Below, one piece after another: positions 47,015 through 56,198 of a DNA stretch of 64,000 nt. The translations under genes and the position numbers were made by a program. Numbering within the stretch: the stretch's first letter is position 1; each line of letters starts with the position of its first letter. A model generated the notes under the pieces. It ran no database searches. It was not told the origin of the DNA and saw nothing but the letters and a program-made list of their open reading frames with translations. Source of the DNA: Streptomyces narbonensis (GTDB taxonomy: Bacteria > Actinomycetota > Actinomycetes > Streptomycetales > Streptomycetaceae); the NCBI RefSeq assembly GCF_014649015.1, contig NZ_BMSF01000019.1, positions 1-64,000 of the forward strand. Reading direction: 5' to 3'.

Positions 47015-48448
47015 GTGCGCACCCGACTCCTGCCCCTGCTCATCGTCCTGATGGCGGGGGTCCTGCTCGCCCTCGGCTTCCCGCTCGCCGCCAGCCTCGC
47101 CGCCTCCGAGCAGCAGCGGGTCGTCGTCGACCGGCTGGACGACGCCGCACGCTTCGCCGCCCTCGCCCAGTTCGTCAGCGCGAGCAGCCCCAGCACCGAC
47201 GAGCGGCGCACCACGCTCAACGGCGAACTCGCCAGCTACCACGACGTGTACGGCATCCGCGCCGGCATCTTCTACCGCGACGACCGCGCCATGGCCGCCG
47301 CCCCCGAGGACTGGGTCGTGCCGTACGAGGGTGAGGGCCGCCGCGCCTTCAAGGAGGCGCTGCTAGGGCGCCGCAGCCACGACCCGCCGCAGGTCTGGCC
47401 CTGGCAGGGCCACGCACGGCTCACCATCGCCTCCCCGGTCGTCCGGGACGGTGACGTCGTCGCCGTCGTCGTCACCGACTCGCCCACAGGACAGCTCCGT
47501 TCCCGGATCCTGCGCGGCTGGCTGCTGATCTTCGCGGGCGAGGCGGCCGCGATGCTGGTCGCCGTCGGCGCGGCCTTCCGCCTCACCGGCTGGGTGCTGA
47601 AGCCGGTCCGCGTCCTCGACTCCGTCACCCACGACATCGCCACCGGACGGATGAACTCCCGGGTCGCGGCGACCGGCGGGCCGCCCGAACTGCGGCGCCT
47701 GGCCCTGTCCTTCAACGAGATGGCCGACAACGTCGAGGACGCGCTCGAACAGCAGCGGGCCTTCGTCGCCGACGCCTCGCACCAGCTGCGCAACCCGCTG
47801 GCCGCGCTGCTCCTGCGGATCGAGCTGCTCGCCATGGAGCTCCCCGAGGGCAACGAGGAGATCGCCTCCGTACGCACCGAGGGCAAGCGCCTCTCGCAGG
47901 TCCTCGACGACCTCCTCGACCTGGCGCTCGCCGAGCACGCGGCGGCGGAGCTGCGGCTCGTCGACGTCGGCGCGGTGGCGGCGGAGCGCGTCGCGTCCTG
48001 GCGGCCGGTCGCCAACGACAAGGGCGTCCTGCTGACCGGGGAGTGTGGCGCCGTCACGGGATGGGCGGACCCGGTGGCCCTCTCCAGCGCGCTCGACGCG
48101 GTGATCGACAACGCACTGAAGTTCACCCCGCCGGGGGAGGAGGTGACGGTCACCGTCTCCGTGCCCCCGGGCGGGGCAGGCGTCGAGGTCGTCGTGGCCG
48201 ACCAGGGACCCGGTCTCACCGAGGACGAGCTCGTCCGCGTCGGCGACCGCTTCTGGCGCTCCGGCCGCCATCAGAACATCAAGGGCTCCGGCCTCGGGCT
48301 CTCCATCACGCGCGTGCTGCTGACGGCGGGCGGCGGGGGCCTCGCGTTCGCCCCCAACGAGCCGCACGGCCTGCGGGTCACCGTCACCGTGCCCCGGAAC
48401 GCTCCGGGGGAGCGAGGCGGGCGTGGGCAGGGCCTCGGCGAGCGATAG
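47015..48448 (+). CDS. gluK: Sensor histidine kinase GluK
   Basis: 477 aa from GTG 47015. Topology: an N-terminal membrane helix (~5-28), an extracellular sensor region (~30-165), a second membrane helix (~170-190), HAMP (~192-245), HisKA with His256 (FVADASHQLRNPL) and HATPase (N-box SALDAVIDNALKFTPPG; GLGLSITRVLL). The short extracellular domain fits direct sensing of a small molecule such as glutamate. Pairs with GluR. Confidence 0.9.
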   Translation: MRTRLLPLLIVLMAGVLLALGFPLAASLAASEQQRVVVDRLDDAARFAALAQFVSASSPSTDERRTTLNGELASYHDVYGIRAGIFYRDDRAMAAAPEDWVVPYEGEGRRAFKEALLGRRSHDPPQVWPWQGHARLTIASPVVRDGDVVAVVVTDSPTGQLRSRILRGWLLIFAGEAAAMLVAVGAAFRLTGWVLKPVRVLDSVTHDIATGRMNSRVAATGGPPELRRLALSFNEMADNVEDALEQQRAFVADASHQLRNPLAALLLRIELLAMELPEGNEEIASVRTEGKRLSQVLDDLLDLALAEHAAAELRLVDVGAVAAERVASWRPVANDKGVLLTGECGAVTGWADPVALSSALDAVIDNALKFTPPGEEVTVTVSVPPGGAGVEVVVADQGPGLTEDELVRVGDRFWRSGRHQNIKGSGLGLSITRVLLTAGGGGLAFAPNEPHGLRVTVTVPRNAPGERGGRGQGLGER

Positions 48449-48594
48449 GGCGGGGCTCGGAGCGTAGGGGGCTTCAAGGCCCAGGGCTCGGACGAGCCGG
48501 CCTCAGGGCTCGCCTACGAGGGCGTGGGGCTCTCATCGAGGCCCGGGGAGCGGAGTGCGAGGCTCAGGGGCCTGAGAGCCGGCTCGACAGCGGG

Positions 48595-48640
48595 CTGGGA
48601 GTGGGCTGGGAGTGGGCTGCTGGGAGTGGGCCGGGAACGG
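48595..48640. repeat. Short GC-rich direct repeats after gluK
   Basis: The element CTGGGAGTGGG occurs three times within 48595-48635 in the gap between gluK and the convergent TAXI gene. No terminator-like hairpin is obvious in the region. Confidence 0.55.
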
Positions 48641-48653
48641 AGGGCCCAGGCGC

Positions 48654-49652
48654 TCAGGGCTTCACCGAGCGGTAGTAGCGGCGGGCGCCCTCGTGGAGGG
48701 GGAGGGGTTCCGTGTAGACGGCCGTCCGTAGGTCCACCAGCTGGGCCGGGTGGACCTTCGAGCCGATCCGGTCCCGGCTCCTGATCACCGTACGGGTGAA
48801 GCCCTCCACCAGGTCCGTGTCGGCCTCCACGGTGGTGACCAGGAGGTTCGCCACGGCCAGGGTCTCTATCGGCCGGCCGTCCTGCGCGCGGGCGTACGCG
48901 TCGGCGGGGATCGCCGCCGAGCGGTAGTGGCGGGTCTCCTCGCCGAGGTCGTGCAGCCGGTCGACCAGCGGCGCTTCCAGCGGGATCAGCCGGATCTGGA
49001 ACCGTTCGGACAGCGCCTGGACCGCCTGGGTGGGCAGTCCGCCCGACCAGAAGAAGGCGTCGAGCTTGCCGTTCTCCAGGAGCCCGGGCATCGTGTCGAT
49101 GCCCGCCGAGACCGCCTGGACGTCCTTGGCGGTGGCGAGGCCCGCCGCCGCGAGGACCCGGTCGGCGATCAGGCGGACGCCGGAGCCGTCCTGGCCCACG
49201 CCGACCCGGAGGCCCCGCAGGTCCTGCACGGTCTGCAGTGAGGACCGCTTGCGGACCACCAGCTGGACGTAGTCGTCGTACAGCCGAGCGCAGCCGCGCA
49301 GCCGCTCGAAGCCCGGCTTGCGCTCGCGCTGGTACTGGGCCACCGCATCGGCCGTCGCGACGGTGAAGTCCGCCTCACCCGAGGCCACGCGGGCCAGGTT
49401 CTGCTGGGAGCCCTCGCTGTCCGTGAGCTTCACCGATACCTCGGGAAGGTCCTCGGCGAGGGCCCGCTTGAGGAGCTCGCCGTAACGCTGGTACACGCCG
49501 GTGGGGACGCCCGTACTGAACGTGACGGAGCCGCTCGGGGCCGAGGAACCGAAAGGAACCAGCCACCACACGATCACCCCGCACAACGCGAGCAGCGCGG
49601 CCGAGAGCGCCAGCAGGCGGCGGCGGGCGGCACGGGAGAGCGAGGCGAACAT
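48654..49652 (-). CDS. TAXI family solute-binding protein
   Basis: 332 aa. One N-terminal membrane helix (~12-33), and no true lipobox (Leu before Cys), then a TAXI-type binding domain (~40-325): VTFSTGVPTGVYQRYGELL, SEGSQQNLARVASGEADFTV and LDAFFWSGGLPTQAV. TAXI proteins normally feed TRAP membrane permeases, yet no TRAP permease gene is nearby. It ends ~205 bases from gluK, convergent. It may be an orphan binding protein feeding a distant transporter, or a ligand-binding partner of a sensor kinase; the second is inference only. Confidence 0.87.
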   Translation of the reverse strand: MFASLSRAARRRLLALSAALLALCGVIVWWLVPFGSSAPSGSVTFSTGVPTGVYQRYGELLKRALAEDLPEVSVKLTDSEGSQQNLARVASGEADFTVATADAVAQYQRERKPGFERLRGCARLYDDYVQLVVRKRSSLQTVQDLRGLRVGVGQDGSGVRLIADRVLAAAGLATAKDVQAVSAGIDTMPGLLENGKLDAFFWSGGLPTQAVQALSERFQIRLIPLEAPLVDRLHDLGEETRHYRSAAIPADAYARAQDGRPIETLAVANLLVTTVEADTDLVEGFTRTVIRSRDRIGSKVHPAQLVDLRTAVYTEPLPLHEGARRYYRSVKP

Positions 49653-50141
<489 letters not shown>

Positions 50142-51077
50142 GTGGCCGATCCGGATCTACGGAAGCTGCGGGTCCTGAGGGAACTCAGCGAACGCGGCAC
50201 AGTCAGCGCCGCCGCCCAGGCGCTCCACCTCACCCCGCAGGCCGTCTCGCAGCAGCTCAGCGCCCTCGGGCGCGAGTTGGGCGTCCCGCTCACCGAGCCG
50301 TCCGGCCGCAGGCTGCGGCTCACCGGCGCGGCGCGGATCGTGCTCCGGCACGCCGACGCCGTCTTCACCCAGGTCGACCGGATGCGGGCGGAGCTCGCCG
50401 CGCACGGCAGCGGCGACCTCGGCGAGGTCGCGGTGGCCGGCTTCTCCACCACGCTCTCGGCGCTGATCCTGCCCGCCGTGGCCCGGCTGCGAGAGACGCG
50501 ACCGCTGCTGCGCGCCTCGGTGGCCGAGGTCGACCCGCCGGAGAGCTTCTCCCTCCTGCACCGCGGTGAGACCGATGTCGTCGTCTCCGCGGACACCGCG
50601 CCGCACCCCGGTCGCCCGGCGGACGAGGGCGACCGGTTCGACGCACGCTTCCACCGGGTCGCCCTCTGCGAGGACCCCTTCGACATCGCCCTGCCCGACG
50701 GGCACCGGCTCCTCGACAGCCCCCGCCTCGCCCTGGCCGACCTGGCCGGGGAGACATGGATCTTCGCCACGACGGGGATGTGCCACGACATCGGCGTCGC
50801 CGCGTGCACAGCGGCCGGGTTCACCCCGCGCGCCTCCCACGCCATCGGCGACTGGGACGCCACGCTCGCGGCGGTCCGGCTCGGCCTGGGGGTCGCGCTG
50901 GTCCCCCGGACGGCCAGACCGGCGCCCCGGCCCGAGGTGACGGTGCGCGCCTTCAGCGACAGGGCGCCCTCGCGCACGGTCTTCGCGGCCGTACGGGAGG
51001 GCAGCCAGACCTCGCCGGAGATCGCCGCCGTCCTGGACGCGCTCAGCACGGTGGCCGAGGCCGTCGTCGCAGGCTGA
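50142..51077 (+). CDS. LysR family transcriptional regulator
   Basis: 311 aa from GTG 50142 (GGGAGGGGCGGAGGG upstream). The N-terminal winged HTH reads LRVLRELSERGTVSAAAQALHLTPQAVSQQLSALGRELG; the C-terminal effector domain is ~90-305. A palindrome upstream of the next gene (51117-51148) suggests it may control the EamA exporter that follows on the same strand. Confidence 0.92.
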   Translation: MADPDLRKLRVLRELSERGTVSAAAQALHLTPQAVSQQLSALGRELGVPLTEPSGRRLRLTGAARIVLRHADAVFTQVDRMRAELAAHGSGDLGEVAVAGFSTTLSALILPAVARLRETRPLLRASVAEVDPPESFSLLHRGETDVVVSADTAPHPGRPADEGDRFDARFHRVALCEDPFDIALPDGHRLLDSPRLALADLAGETWIFATTGMCHDIGVAACTAAGFTPRASHAIGDWDATLAAVRLGLGVALVPRTARPAPRPEVTVRAFSDRAPSRTVFAAVREGSQTSPEIAAVLDALSTVAEAVVAG

Positions 51078-51116
51078 GCGGCGGCTGCGGAGGTCTTCGC
51101 GACGCTCAACGGCCCG

Positions 51117-51148
51117 TGGACGGTACCGTCCAGCAGACGTTGCTGGAC
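51117..51148 (+). promoter_or_regulatory. Overlapping palindromes upstream of the EamA gene
   Basis: TGGACGGTACCGTCCA (51117-51132) is a perfect 16-base palindrome. It overlaps a second inverted repeat, GTCCAGCA (51128-51135) with TGCTGGAC (51141-51148), spacer 5. Both lie ~105-135 bases before the exporter ATG, a good place for an operator. The regulator is unknown; the adjacent LysR or a TetR-type repressor are possibilities. Confidence 0.55.
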
Positions 51149-51250
51149 CCGGCCCGGACGCCGGAGCCAGGCTCGTTCCCGTACCGCGGAGACTCCCGAA
51201 CATCCCTCGGGGAGCGCTCTGCACTGCCCTTCTCCAGAGCGGGAACGCCC

Positions 51251-52237
51251 ATGTCCAGAGCCACCTCCACCCGGCTGGCCGCGCTGAGTCTCGTCTGGGG
51301 CTCCGTCTTCCTGTGGATCAAGATCGCGGGGTACGGGTTCTCTCCCGTGCAGACGGTCCTCATCCGGCTCGCGCTCGGCGCCGCCGTGATCCTCGCCATC
51401 GGTTACGCGAAAGGGCTCAGGCTGCCCAAGGGGGCATCGATCCGGTGGCACTTGGCGGTGTCCGCACTGCTCGGGAACGCCGTTCCGTGGACCCTGTACG
51501 CCGAAGGGGAGGTCGCCGGCTCCAGCAGCGTCGCCGCCGTAGTCAACGGCAGCGCGCCGATCTGGACCCTCGCGACGGGCCTGCTGCTCGGTCAGGGGAG
51601 GAGGATCTCCGGCTACACGGCCGGCGGTGTCCTCCTCGGCCTCGGAGGTACGGCGCTCATCGCGTCGCCATGGAACTCCGCTTCGGCCGGGAGTAGTTGG
51701 AGCATCCTCTGCTTCGTCCTCGGCTCGATCAGTTTCGGCGCCGGCTTCGCGTACACGGGCAGGTTCCTGGTGGGCAAGGGCATTCCGCCGCTCGTACTGG
51801 CGGGCGGCCAACTGAGCGCGGCCACCGTGATGCTGCTCGCCGCCTTCCCCTTCCTGGGCCTCCGGGCCGTCACCTGGCGCACCGACTCGGTGATCGCGGT
51901 CCTCGTCCTCGGCGTGCTCTGCACCGGCTTCGCCGCACTGCTCAACTTCGAGCTGATCATCAAGGACGGGCCCACGGTGGCCTCCACAGTGACCTACCTG
52001 ATGACCGCGGTCGCCGTCGTCCTGGGCGCGGTGGTGCTGGACGAACCCCTCGGCTGGACGGTCTGGCTCGGGGCGCTGGCGGTGCTCGCGGCGACCGGTC
52101 TGCTCCGGCGCGGGCCGCAACACGCCGTTCATCCAACGGGCCGGGGGCCGGTGGTAGCGTCGAAAGCGGAAACGCCCGGGATCGATGGGGGAGTCGCGCG
52201 TGGCGTTCGTGGTCGAGCTCGTATTCCGCGGGAGTGA
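51251..52237 (+). CDS. EamA/DMT family exporter
   Basis: 328 aa with ten hydrophobic helices in two EamA halves (LAALSLVWGSVFLWIKIAGYG start; VASTVTYLMTAVAVVLGAVVLDEPL near the end). Drug/metabolite transporters of this type export amino acids, metabolites or drugs. The LysR gene upstream is a common partner. The end overlaps the start of the YciI-LuxR gene by ~38 bases. Confidence 0.9.
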   Translation: MSRATSTRLAALSLVWGSVFLWIKIAGYGFSPVQTVLIRLALGAAVILAIGYAKGLRLPKGASIRWHLAVSALLGNAVPWTLYAEGEVAGSSSVAAVVNGSAPIWTLATGLLLGQGRRISGYTAGGVLLGLGGTALIASPWNSASAGSSWSILCFVLGSISFGAGFAYTGRFLVGKGIPPLVLAGGQLSAATVMLLAAFPFLGLRAVTWRTDSVIAVLVLGVLCTGFAALLNFELIIKDGPTVASTVTYLMTAVAVVLGAVVLDEPLGWTVWLGALAVLAATGLLRRGPQHAVHPTGRGPVVASKAETPGIDGGVARGVRGRARIPRE

Positions 52238-52700
52238 GTCGGACCGGGCCGTCTTCGGAGAGGCGCACCGGACGTACTGGCGGAGGATGGCGGCCCTCGG
52301 CATCCTCCTCGGAGGCGGCCCGTGGCGGGACGGCACCGGGGAATTCCTCCTCTGCGAGGCCCGCGACCGCCGGACGCTCTTACAGGTGCTCCAGGCCGAC
52401 CCGTACGCACGAGCCCGGGTCGTCGGGGAGCCACGCGTCCGGGAGTGGAACGCGGCGCTGGGGCACGCGGCCCCCGCCCGCCCCGAGCGGCCCGTTCCGG
52501 CGGCCGCCGCGGCCCTGACCCCTCATGAGCGGCGGATCGCCGCGATGATGCTGGACGGCCTCACCAACAAGCAGATCGCCGCGTCCTTCACGGTGTCGAC
52601 CCGGGCCGTGGAACTGCACATCACCCGCATCTACCGCAAGCTCGACATCCGGCGGCGGGCCCAACTTGCCGCGGTCATCGGGCGTCAGGACTCCAGATAG
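52200..52700 (+). CDS. YciI-like domain fused to LuxR helix-turn-helix
   Basis: About 166 aa. Residues ~1-90 resemble the YciI dimeric alpha/beta-barrel (RRMAALGILLGGGPWRD ... RTLLQVLQADPYARA); residues ~108-165 form a LuxR-type HTH (LTPHERRIAAMMLDGLTNKQIAASFTVSTRAVELHI). GTG 52200 is preferred over ATG 52185 because GGGGGAG lies seven bases upstream. Codon 61 is TTA, the rare leucine codon read by bldA tRNA in Streptomyces, so translation should be developmentally controlled. The 3' end overlaps the convergent response-regulator gene by 16 bases. The ligand of the YciI half is unknown. Confidence 0.82.
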   Translation: MAFVVELVFRGSESDRAVFGEAHRTYWRRMAALGILLGGGPWRDGTGEFLLCEARDRRTLLQVLQADPYARARVVGEPRVREWNAALGHAAPARPERPVPAAAAALTPHERRIAAMMLDGLTNKQIAASFTVSTRAVELHITRIYRKLDIRRRAQLAAVIGRQDSR

Positions 52701-53329
52701 CGCAGCACAGCCAGGATCCGGCGGCTGTATCCGTCCGCCCTGCGCAGCTCCAGTTTGTCGAAGACGGCGTTGAGGTACTTCTCCACCGCGCTGAGGGACA
52801 GGTGCAGTTGCCGCGCGATGGCGGCGTTCGTGTAGCCCTGGGCCAGCACCTCCAGGACCTCGCGCTCGCGCGGAGTCAGCCGGCCCAGCGGATCGCCATG
52901 CGTGCTGCGGACGACCAACTGCCTTACGACCTCCGGGTCGATCGCCGCCCCGCCCTCGTGGACCCGCTCCAGCGCGTCGAGGAACTCCTCGACCTGCGCC
53001 ACCCGGTCCTTGAGCAGATAGCCGACCCGCTCCGCTCCCGCGGCCAGCAGCCGGGCCGCGTAGCTCCGCTCGACGTGCTGAGAGAGGACCAGGACACCCG
53101 TCTCCGGCCACCGCTCGCGGATCTCCACGGCGGCCCGCAGCCCCTCGTCCGTGTGCGTCGGGGGCATCCGGATGTCGACGACCGCGACGTCCGGACGCAG
53201 GGCTCCGACCTCAGCGACCAGGGTCACGGCGTCGCCGAGCGCGGCCACGACCTCGTGGCCCTCCTCGGTGAGCAGACGGACGAGGCCCTCCCTCAGCAGG
53301 GTCGAGTCCTCGGCAAGGATCACGCGCAC
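52685..53329 (-). CDS. NarL/LuxR-family response regulator
   Basis: 214 aa. Receiver with acidic pair ED and phospho-acceptor Asp52 (VAVVDIRMPPTHTDEG), Lys in GYLLKDRVAQV; LuxR HTH at ~150-205 (LTPREREVLEVLAQGYTNAAIARQL). GTG start at 53329 overlaps the end of its kinase gene by ten bases. The MPPTHTDEG variant after Asp is typical of actinobacterial NarL regulators of this subgroup. Confidence 0.92.
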   Translation of the reverse strand: MRVILAEDSTLLREGLVRLLTEEGHEVVAALGDAVTLVAEVGALRPDVAVVDIRMPPTHTDEGLRAAVEIRERWPETGVLVLSQHVERSYAARLLAAGAERVGYLLKDRVAQVEEFLDALERVHEGGAAIDPEVVRQLVVRSTHGDPLGRLTPREREVLEVLAQGYTNAAIARQLHLSLSAVEKYLNAVFDKLELRRADGYSRRILAVLRYLES

Positions 53330-54477
53330 GGCAGCTCCGCGACAAGAGTGGTGGGTCCCCCGAGGGGGCTGTCGACATGCAGGACGCCGTCGAGCGCGGC
53401 GACCCGGCTCCGCAGGCCGGTCAGTCCGCTGCCGGCCGGGTCCGCGCCGCCCCGGCCGTCGTCCTCGATCCGCAGCGTGAGCAGCGGTGCTCCGGGCGGG
53501 CCGCCGAGCGAGACGTGGACGGAGACGGCGGAGGCCGAGGCGTGTTTGGCGGCGTTCGTGACGGCCTCGGAGACCACGAAGTAGGCGGCCGTCTCCACGG
53601 GCCGGGGCAGCGGCCCGGTGACCTCGAACCGGATGCGCAGCGGGACGGAGCACCGCTGCGCCACCCCGCCCAGGGCCTCTTCGAGGCCCAGGCTGTCCAG
53701 CGCGGAGGGATACACCCGCCAGGCCACGTCCCGCAGTTCGGCCAGTACGTCCCCGGCCTCCCCGTGGGCTTGGAGGAGGAGCGCGTCCGCCTGCTCCGCG
53801 TCGCGGTCCCGGCTCCGGCGCGCCCGTCCGAGCAGCATGGCGAGCGCGACGAGCCGCTGCTGCACCCCGTCGTGGAGATCGCGCTCGATGCGACGCCGCT
53901 CGGCGTCCACGGCCTGGACGACGGCGGCCCGGCTGAGGGCGAGTTCGTCGATCCGGCGCCGCAGCAGCTCGCTCTCGGACGGCCCGAAGCACTCGCGGGC
54001 GAGCCGGGCGTCCAGGGCGGCCAGCGCGTGCAGGCCCTGGAGGTCGAGGAAGAGCAGGACGCCGCCGAGGAGCAGCTGGGCGAAGAGCTCCGTCGAGCCG
54101 AGCGTGCCGCGCACGACGCCCCCGACAAGCAGGACGGCCAGGAAGGCGCCGAAGCCGAGGAGGCCGAGGACGATCCCGTACACGAGGCCCGTCCAGCTCC
54201 GGACCGCGAGATAGCGCAGCAGCCGCCGGTCGGAGACCGTGTACGGGCCGGGGAAGCGGTCCCCGAAGAAGGCGGAGCGGCGGCGGCGTTCGAGCGCCGC
54301 GAGGCGCCGCGCGCCGGCCGTCAGGACCTCACGGGCCCGCGGCCGGGTCCGGGGCCACAGCAGGAAGGGTCCGAGGACGGCCCCGGAGGCCAGGAAGAAC
54401 AGGACGCCGAGCAGGGCCGTGGGGCAACCGAGGAGAGCCCCGGCCAGACGGCGCGGCGCCGATCCGGTCACGGGCAC
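53320..54477 (-). CDS. Membrane histidine kinase (HisKA_3)
   Basis: About 385 aa from GTG 54477. A putative sensor region with about four membrane helices (~10-145) is followed by HisKA_3 with His in RRRIERDLHDGVQQRLVALAM and a HATPase (VVSEAVTNAAKHASA; GSGLTGLRSRVAALDG). A longer version from GTG 54624 would add a Lys/Arg/Gln/Gly-rich repeat (RQKGRQKGRQ) from repeated DNA at 54520-54545; that is less likely native. Overlaps the downstream response regulator. Confidence 0.87.
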   Translation of the reverse strand: MPVTGSAPRRLAGALLGCPTALLGVLFFLASGAVLGPFLLWPRTRPRAREVLTAGARRLAALERRRRSAFFGDRFPGPYTVSDRRLLRYLAVRSWTGLVYGIVLGLLGFGAFLAVLLVGGVVRGTLGSTELFAQLLLGGVLLFLDLQGLHALAALDARLARECFGPSESELLRRRIDELALSRAAVVQAVDAERRRIERDLHDGVQQRLVALAMLLGRARRSRDRDAEQADALLLQAHGEAGDVLAELRDVAWRVYPSALDSLGLEEALGGVAQRCSVPLRIRFEVTGPLPRPVETAAYFVVSEAVTNAAKHASASAVSVHVSLGGPPGAPLLTLRIEDDGRGGADPAGSGLTGLRSRVAALDGVLHVDSPLGGPTTLVAELPCA

Positions 54478-54716
54478 CGTGTCCCCGCGCTCGCCCTGCG
54501 GTCCGGCCTCTTGCCTGCCCTTTTGCCTGCCCTTTTGCCTGACCTGTCGCCCGACCTCGCGTCCCGCCTCGCGTCCGCCGCTCCGGTTGCTCCGGTCGTT
54601 CCCAGACTCCTCGCCCCCTCGCACGCTTCCCGAGGCTAGTGCCGGCCCCGGACCCGTACAAGATCGTCCGGAGGGTACGTGTCCCGGTGCACCGGCCACG
54701 GGACGCGGCTCTCCCG

Positions 54717-55391
54717 TCACGAGGTGCGGCGGTGCTGGGCGCGCCCGCGTCCCCGGAGGCGTACGGCCAGGTACGCGGCCACGGCCACGAGCGCCAGCAC
54801 CAGCACGGCCTTGGACAGCACACCGACGTACCCCTCGACCAGGTCCCAGCGGTCCCCGAGCCAGTAACCGGCCATCACGAGCACGCTGTTCCAGACGAGG
54901 CTGCCGACCGTCGTGAGCAGGAGGAAGACGGGCAGCCGCATCCGCTCGACACCCGCCGGCACGGAGATCAGACTGCGGAAGATCGGCACCATCCGCCCCA
55001 GGAGGACCGCCTTGGTGCCGTGCCGCGCGAACCACGCCTCGGTGCGCTCCAGATCGGAGACCTTCACCAGGGGCAGTCGCGCCCAGAGCGCGTGCATGCG
55101 CCGCCGCCCGAACAGCGCGCCGATCCAGTAGAGGGCCACGGCCCCGACCACCGAGCCCAGGGTCGTCCAGAAGAGAGCCGAGGCCAGGCTGATCACGCCC
55201 TGCCCCGCGGCGAAGCCGGTCAGGGGCAGGATCACCTCGCTCGGCAGCGGCGGGAAGAGGTTCTCCAGCGCGATGGCGAGCCCCGCGCCGGGCCCGCCCA
55301 TCGTCTCGACGAGCCCGGCGGCCCACCCGGCGACACCGTCGGCGGGTTCCTGGGCGGCCTGGGCGAGCAGCAGCTGACGGGTGAGCGCCAT
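54717..55391 (-). CDS. DedA family membrane protein
   Basis: 224 aa. The DedA/SNARE-associated domain is clear: NLFPPLPSEVILPLTGFAA, TLGSVVGAVALYWIGALFGRR, FARHGTKAVLLGRMVPIFRSLISVPAGVERM. Five to six hydrophobic segments. DedA proteins are thought to be lipid scramblases or proton-dependent transporters that help envelope homeostasis (UPL or polyprenyl carriers). ATG 55391 has GGAG nine bases upstream. Confidence 0.92.
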   Translation of the reverse strand: MALTRQLLLAQAAQEPADGVAGWAAGLVETMGGPGAGLAIALENLFPPLPSEVILPLTGFAAGQGVISLASALFWTTLGSVVGAVALYWIGALFGRRRMHALWARLPLVKVSDLERTEAWFARHGTKAVLLGRMVPIFRSLISVPAGVERMRLPVFLLLTTVGSLVWNSVLVMAGYWLGDRWDLVEGYVGVLSKAVLVLALVAVAAYLAVRLRGRGRAQHRRTS

Positions 55392-55538
55392 GACGAGGTC
55401 TCCAAGTGGCGAGGAAGGGACCGGGGTGATCTCCCCGGTATGTCTCCACGCTAGAAATCCCAGCTCAGCCGCGGTATGGGGCTTCCCGCCCACCTCCCTG
55501 CGGAAAACCGCAGTTCCCGTCCCTGCCCGTCCCTCCCC

Positions 55539-56198
55539 TTACAGCGGTCGGAACGGTCCGTCGAGCGCCGCCCACTGGAGCAGCATGATGGTCTTGGCGT
55601 CGGCGATCCGGCCGTCGCGGACCATGGCGAGCGCCTCGGAGAAGGGGAGCTCCACGGTCGTGATGTCCTCGCCCTCGGCGGCGATCCCCCCGCCCCCGCC
55701 GGCGAAGTCCGCCGACTCGTACGGGGCGGCGAAGAAGTGCAGCCGCTCGGTGACCGAGCCGGGGCTCATGTAGACGTCGAAGACGTGCTCGGCGGTCCCG
55801 ATGGTGTGCCCGGTCTCCTCGGCGGCCTCGCGCCGGATCGCCTCCTCGGGGCTCTCGTCGTCGAGGAGGCCCGCGGCGGTTTCGAGGAGCATGCCGTCGG
55901 GGTGCCCGTTGACGTAGGCGGGGAGGCGGAACTGACGGGTCAGCAGCACCGTACGGCGTGCGGTGTTGTGGAGGAGGACGGTCGCGCCGTCGCCGCGGTC
56001 ATGGGTCTCGCGCTCCTCGCGGCTCCAGTGCCCGTCGCTGTGCCGGTAGTCGAAGGTGGTCTTGCGCAGGACGAACCAGTCGCAGGAGAGCACCTCGACG
56101 TCCCGGATCCGTACGCGCGGGTTGCCGGTCAGGTCGCGGCCCTGCTGGTCGAGGCCGGTGCGGCCGCGGCGGTCGGGGGTGTCGATGCCGGCAGTCAT
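55539..56198 (-). CDS. Nudix hydrolase (NudK / GDP-mannose pyrophosphatase-like)
   Basis: 219 aa. The Nudix box G-x5-E-x7-REUxEExGU is seen in GLLDDESPEEAIRREAAEETG (within ~120-142). The N-terminal RIRDVEVLSCDWFVLRKTTFDY and the upstream AYVNGHPDGMLLETAAG are typical of ADP-sugar/GDP-mannose pyrophosphatases. Substrate not certain. Coupled to the DUF4406 gene by a four-base overlap (its ATG lies in the upstream gene's stop). Confidence 0.9.
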   Translation of the reverse strand: MTAGIDTPDRRGRTGLDQQGRDLTGNPRVRIRDVEVLSCDWFVLRKTTFDYRHSDGHWSREERETHDRGDGATVLLHNTARRTVLLTRQFRLPAYVNGHPDGMLLETAAGLLDDESPEEAIRREAAEETGHTIGTAEHVFDVYMSPGSVTERLHFFAAPYESADFAGGGGGIAAEGEDITTVELPFSEALAMVRDGRIADAKTIMLLQWAALDGPFRPL

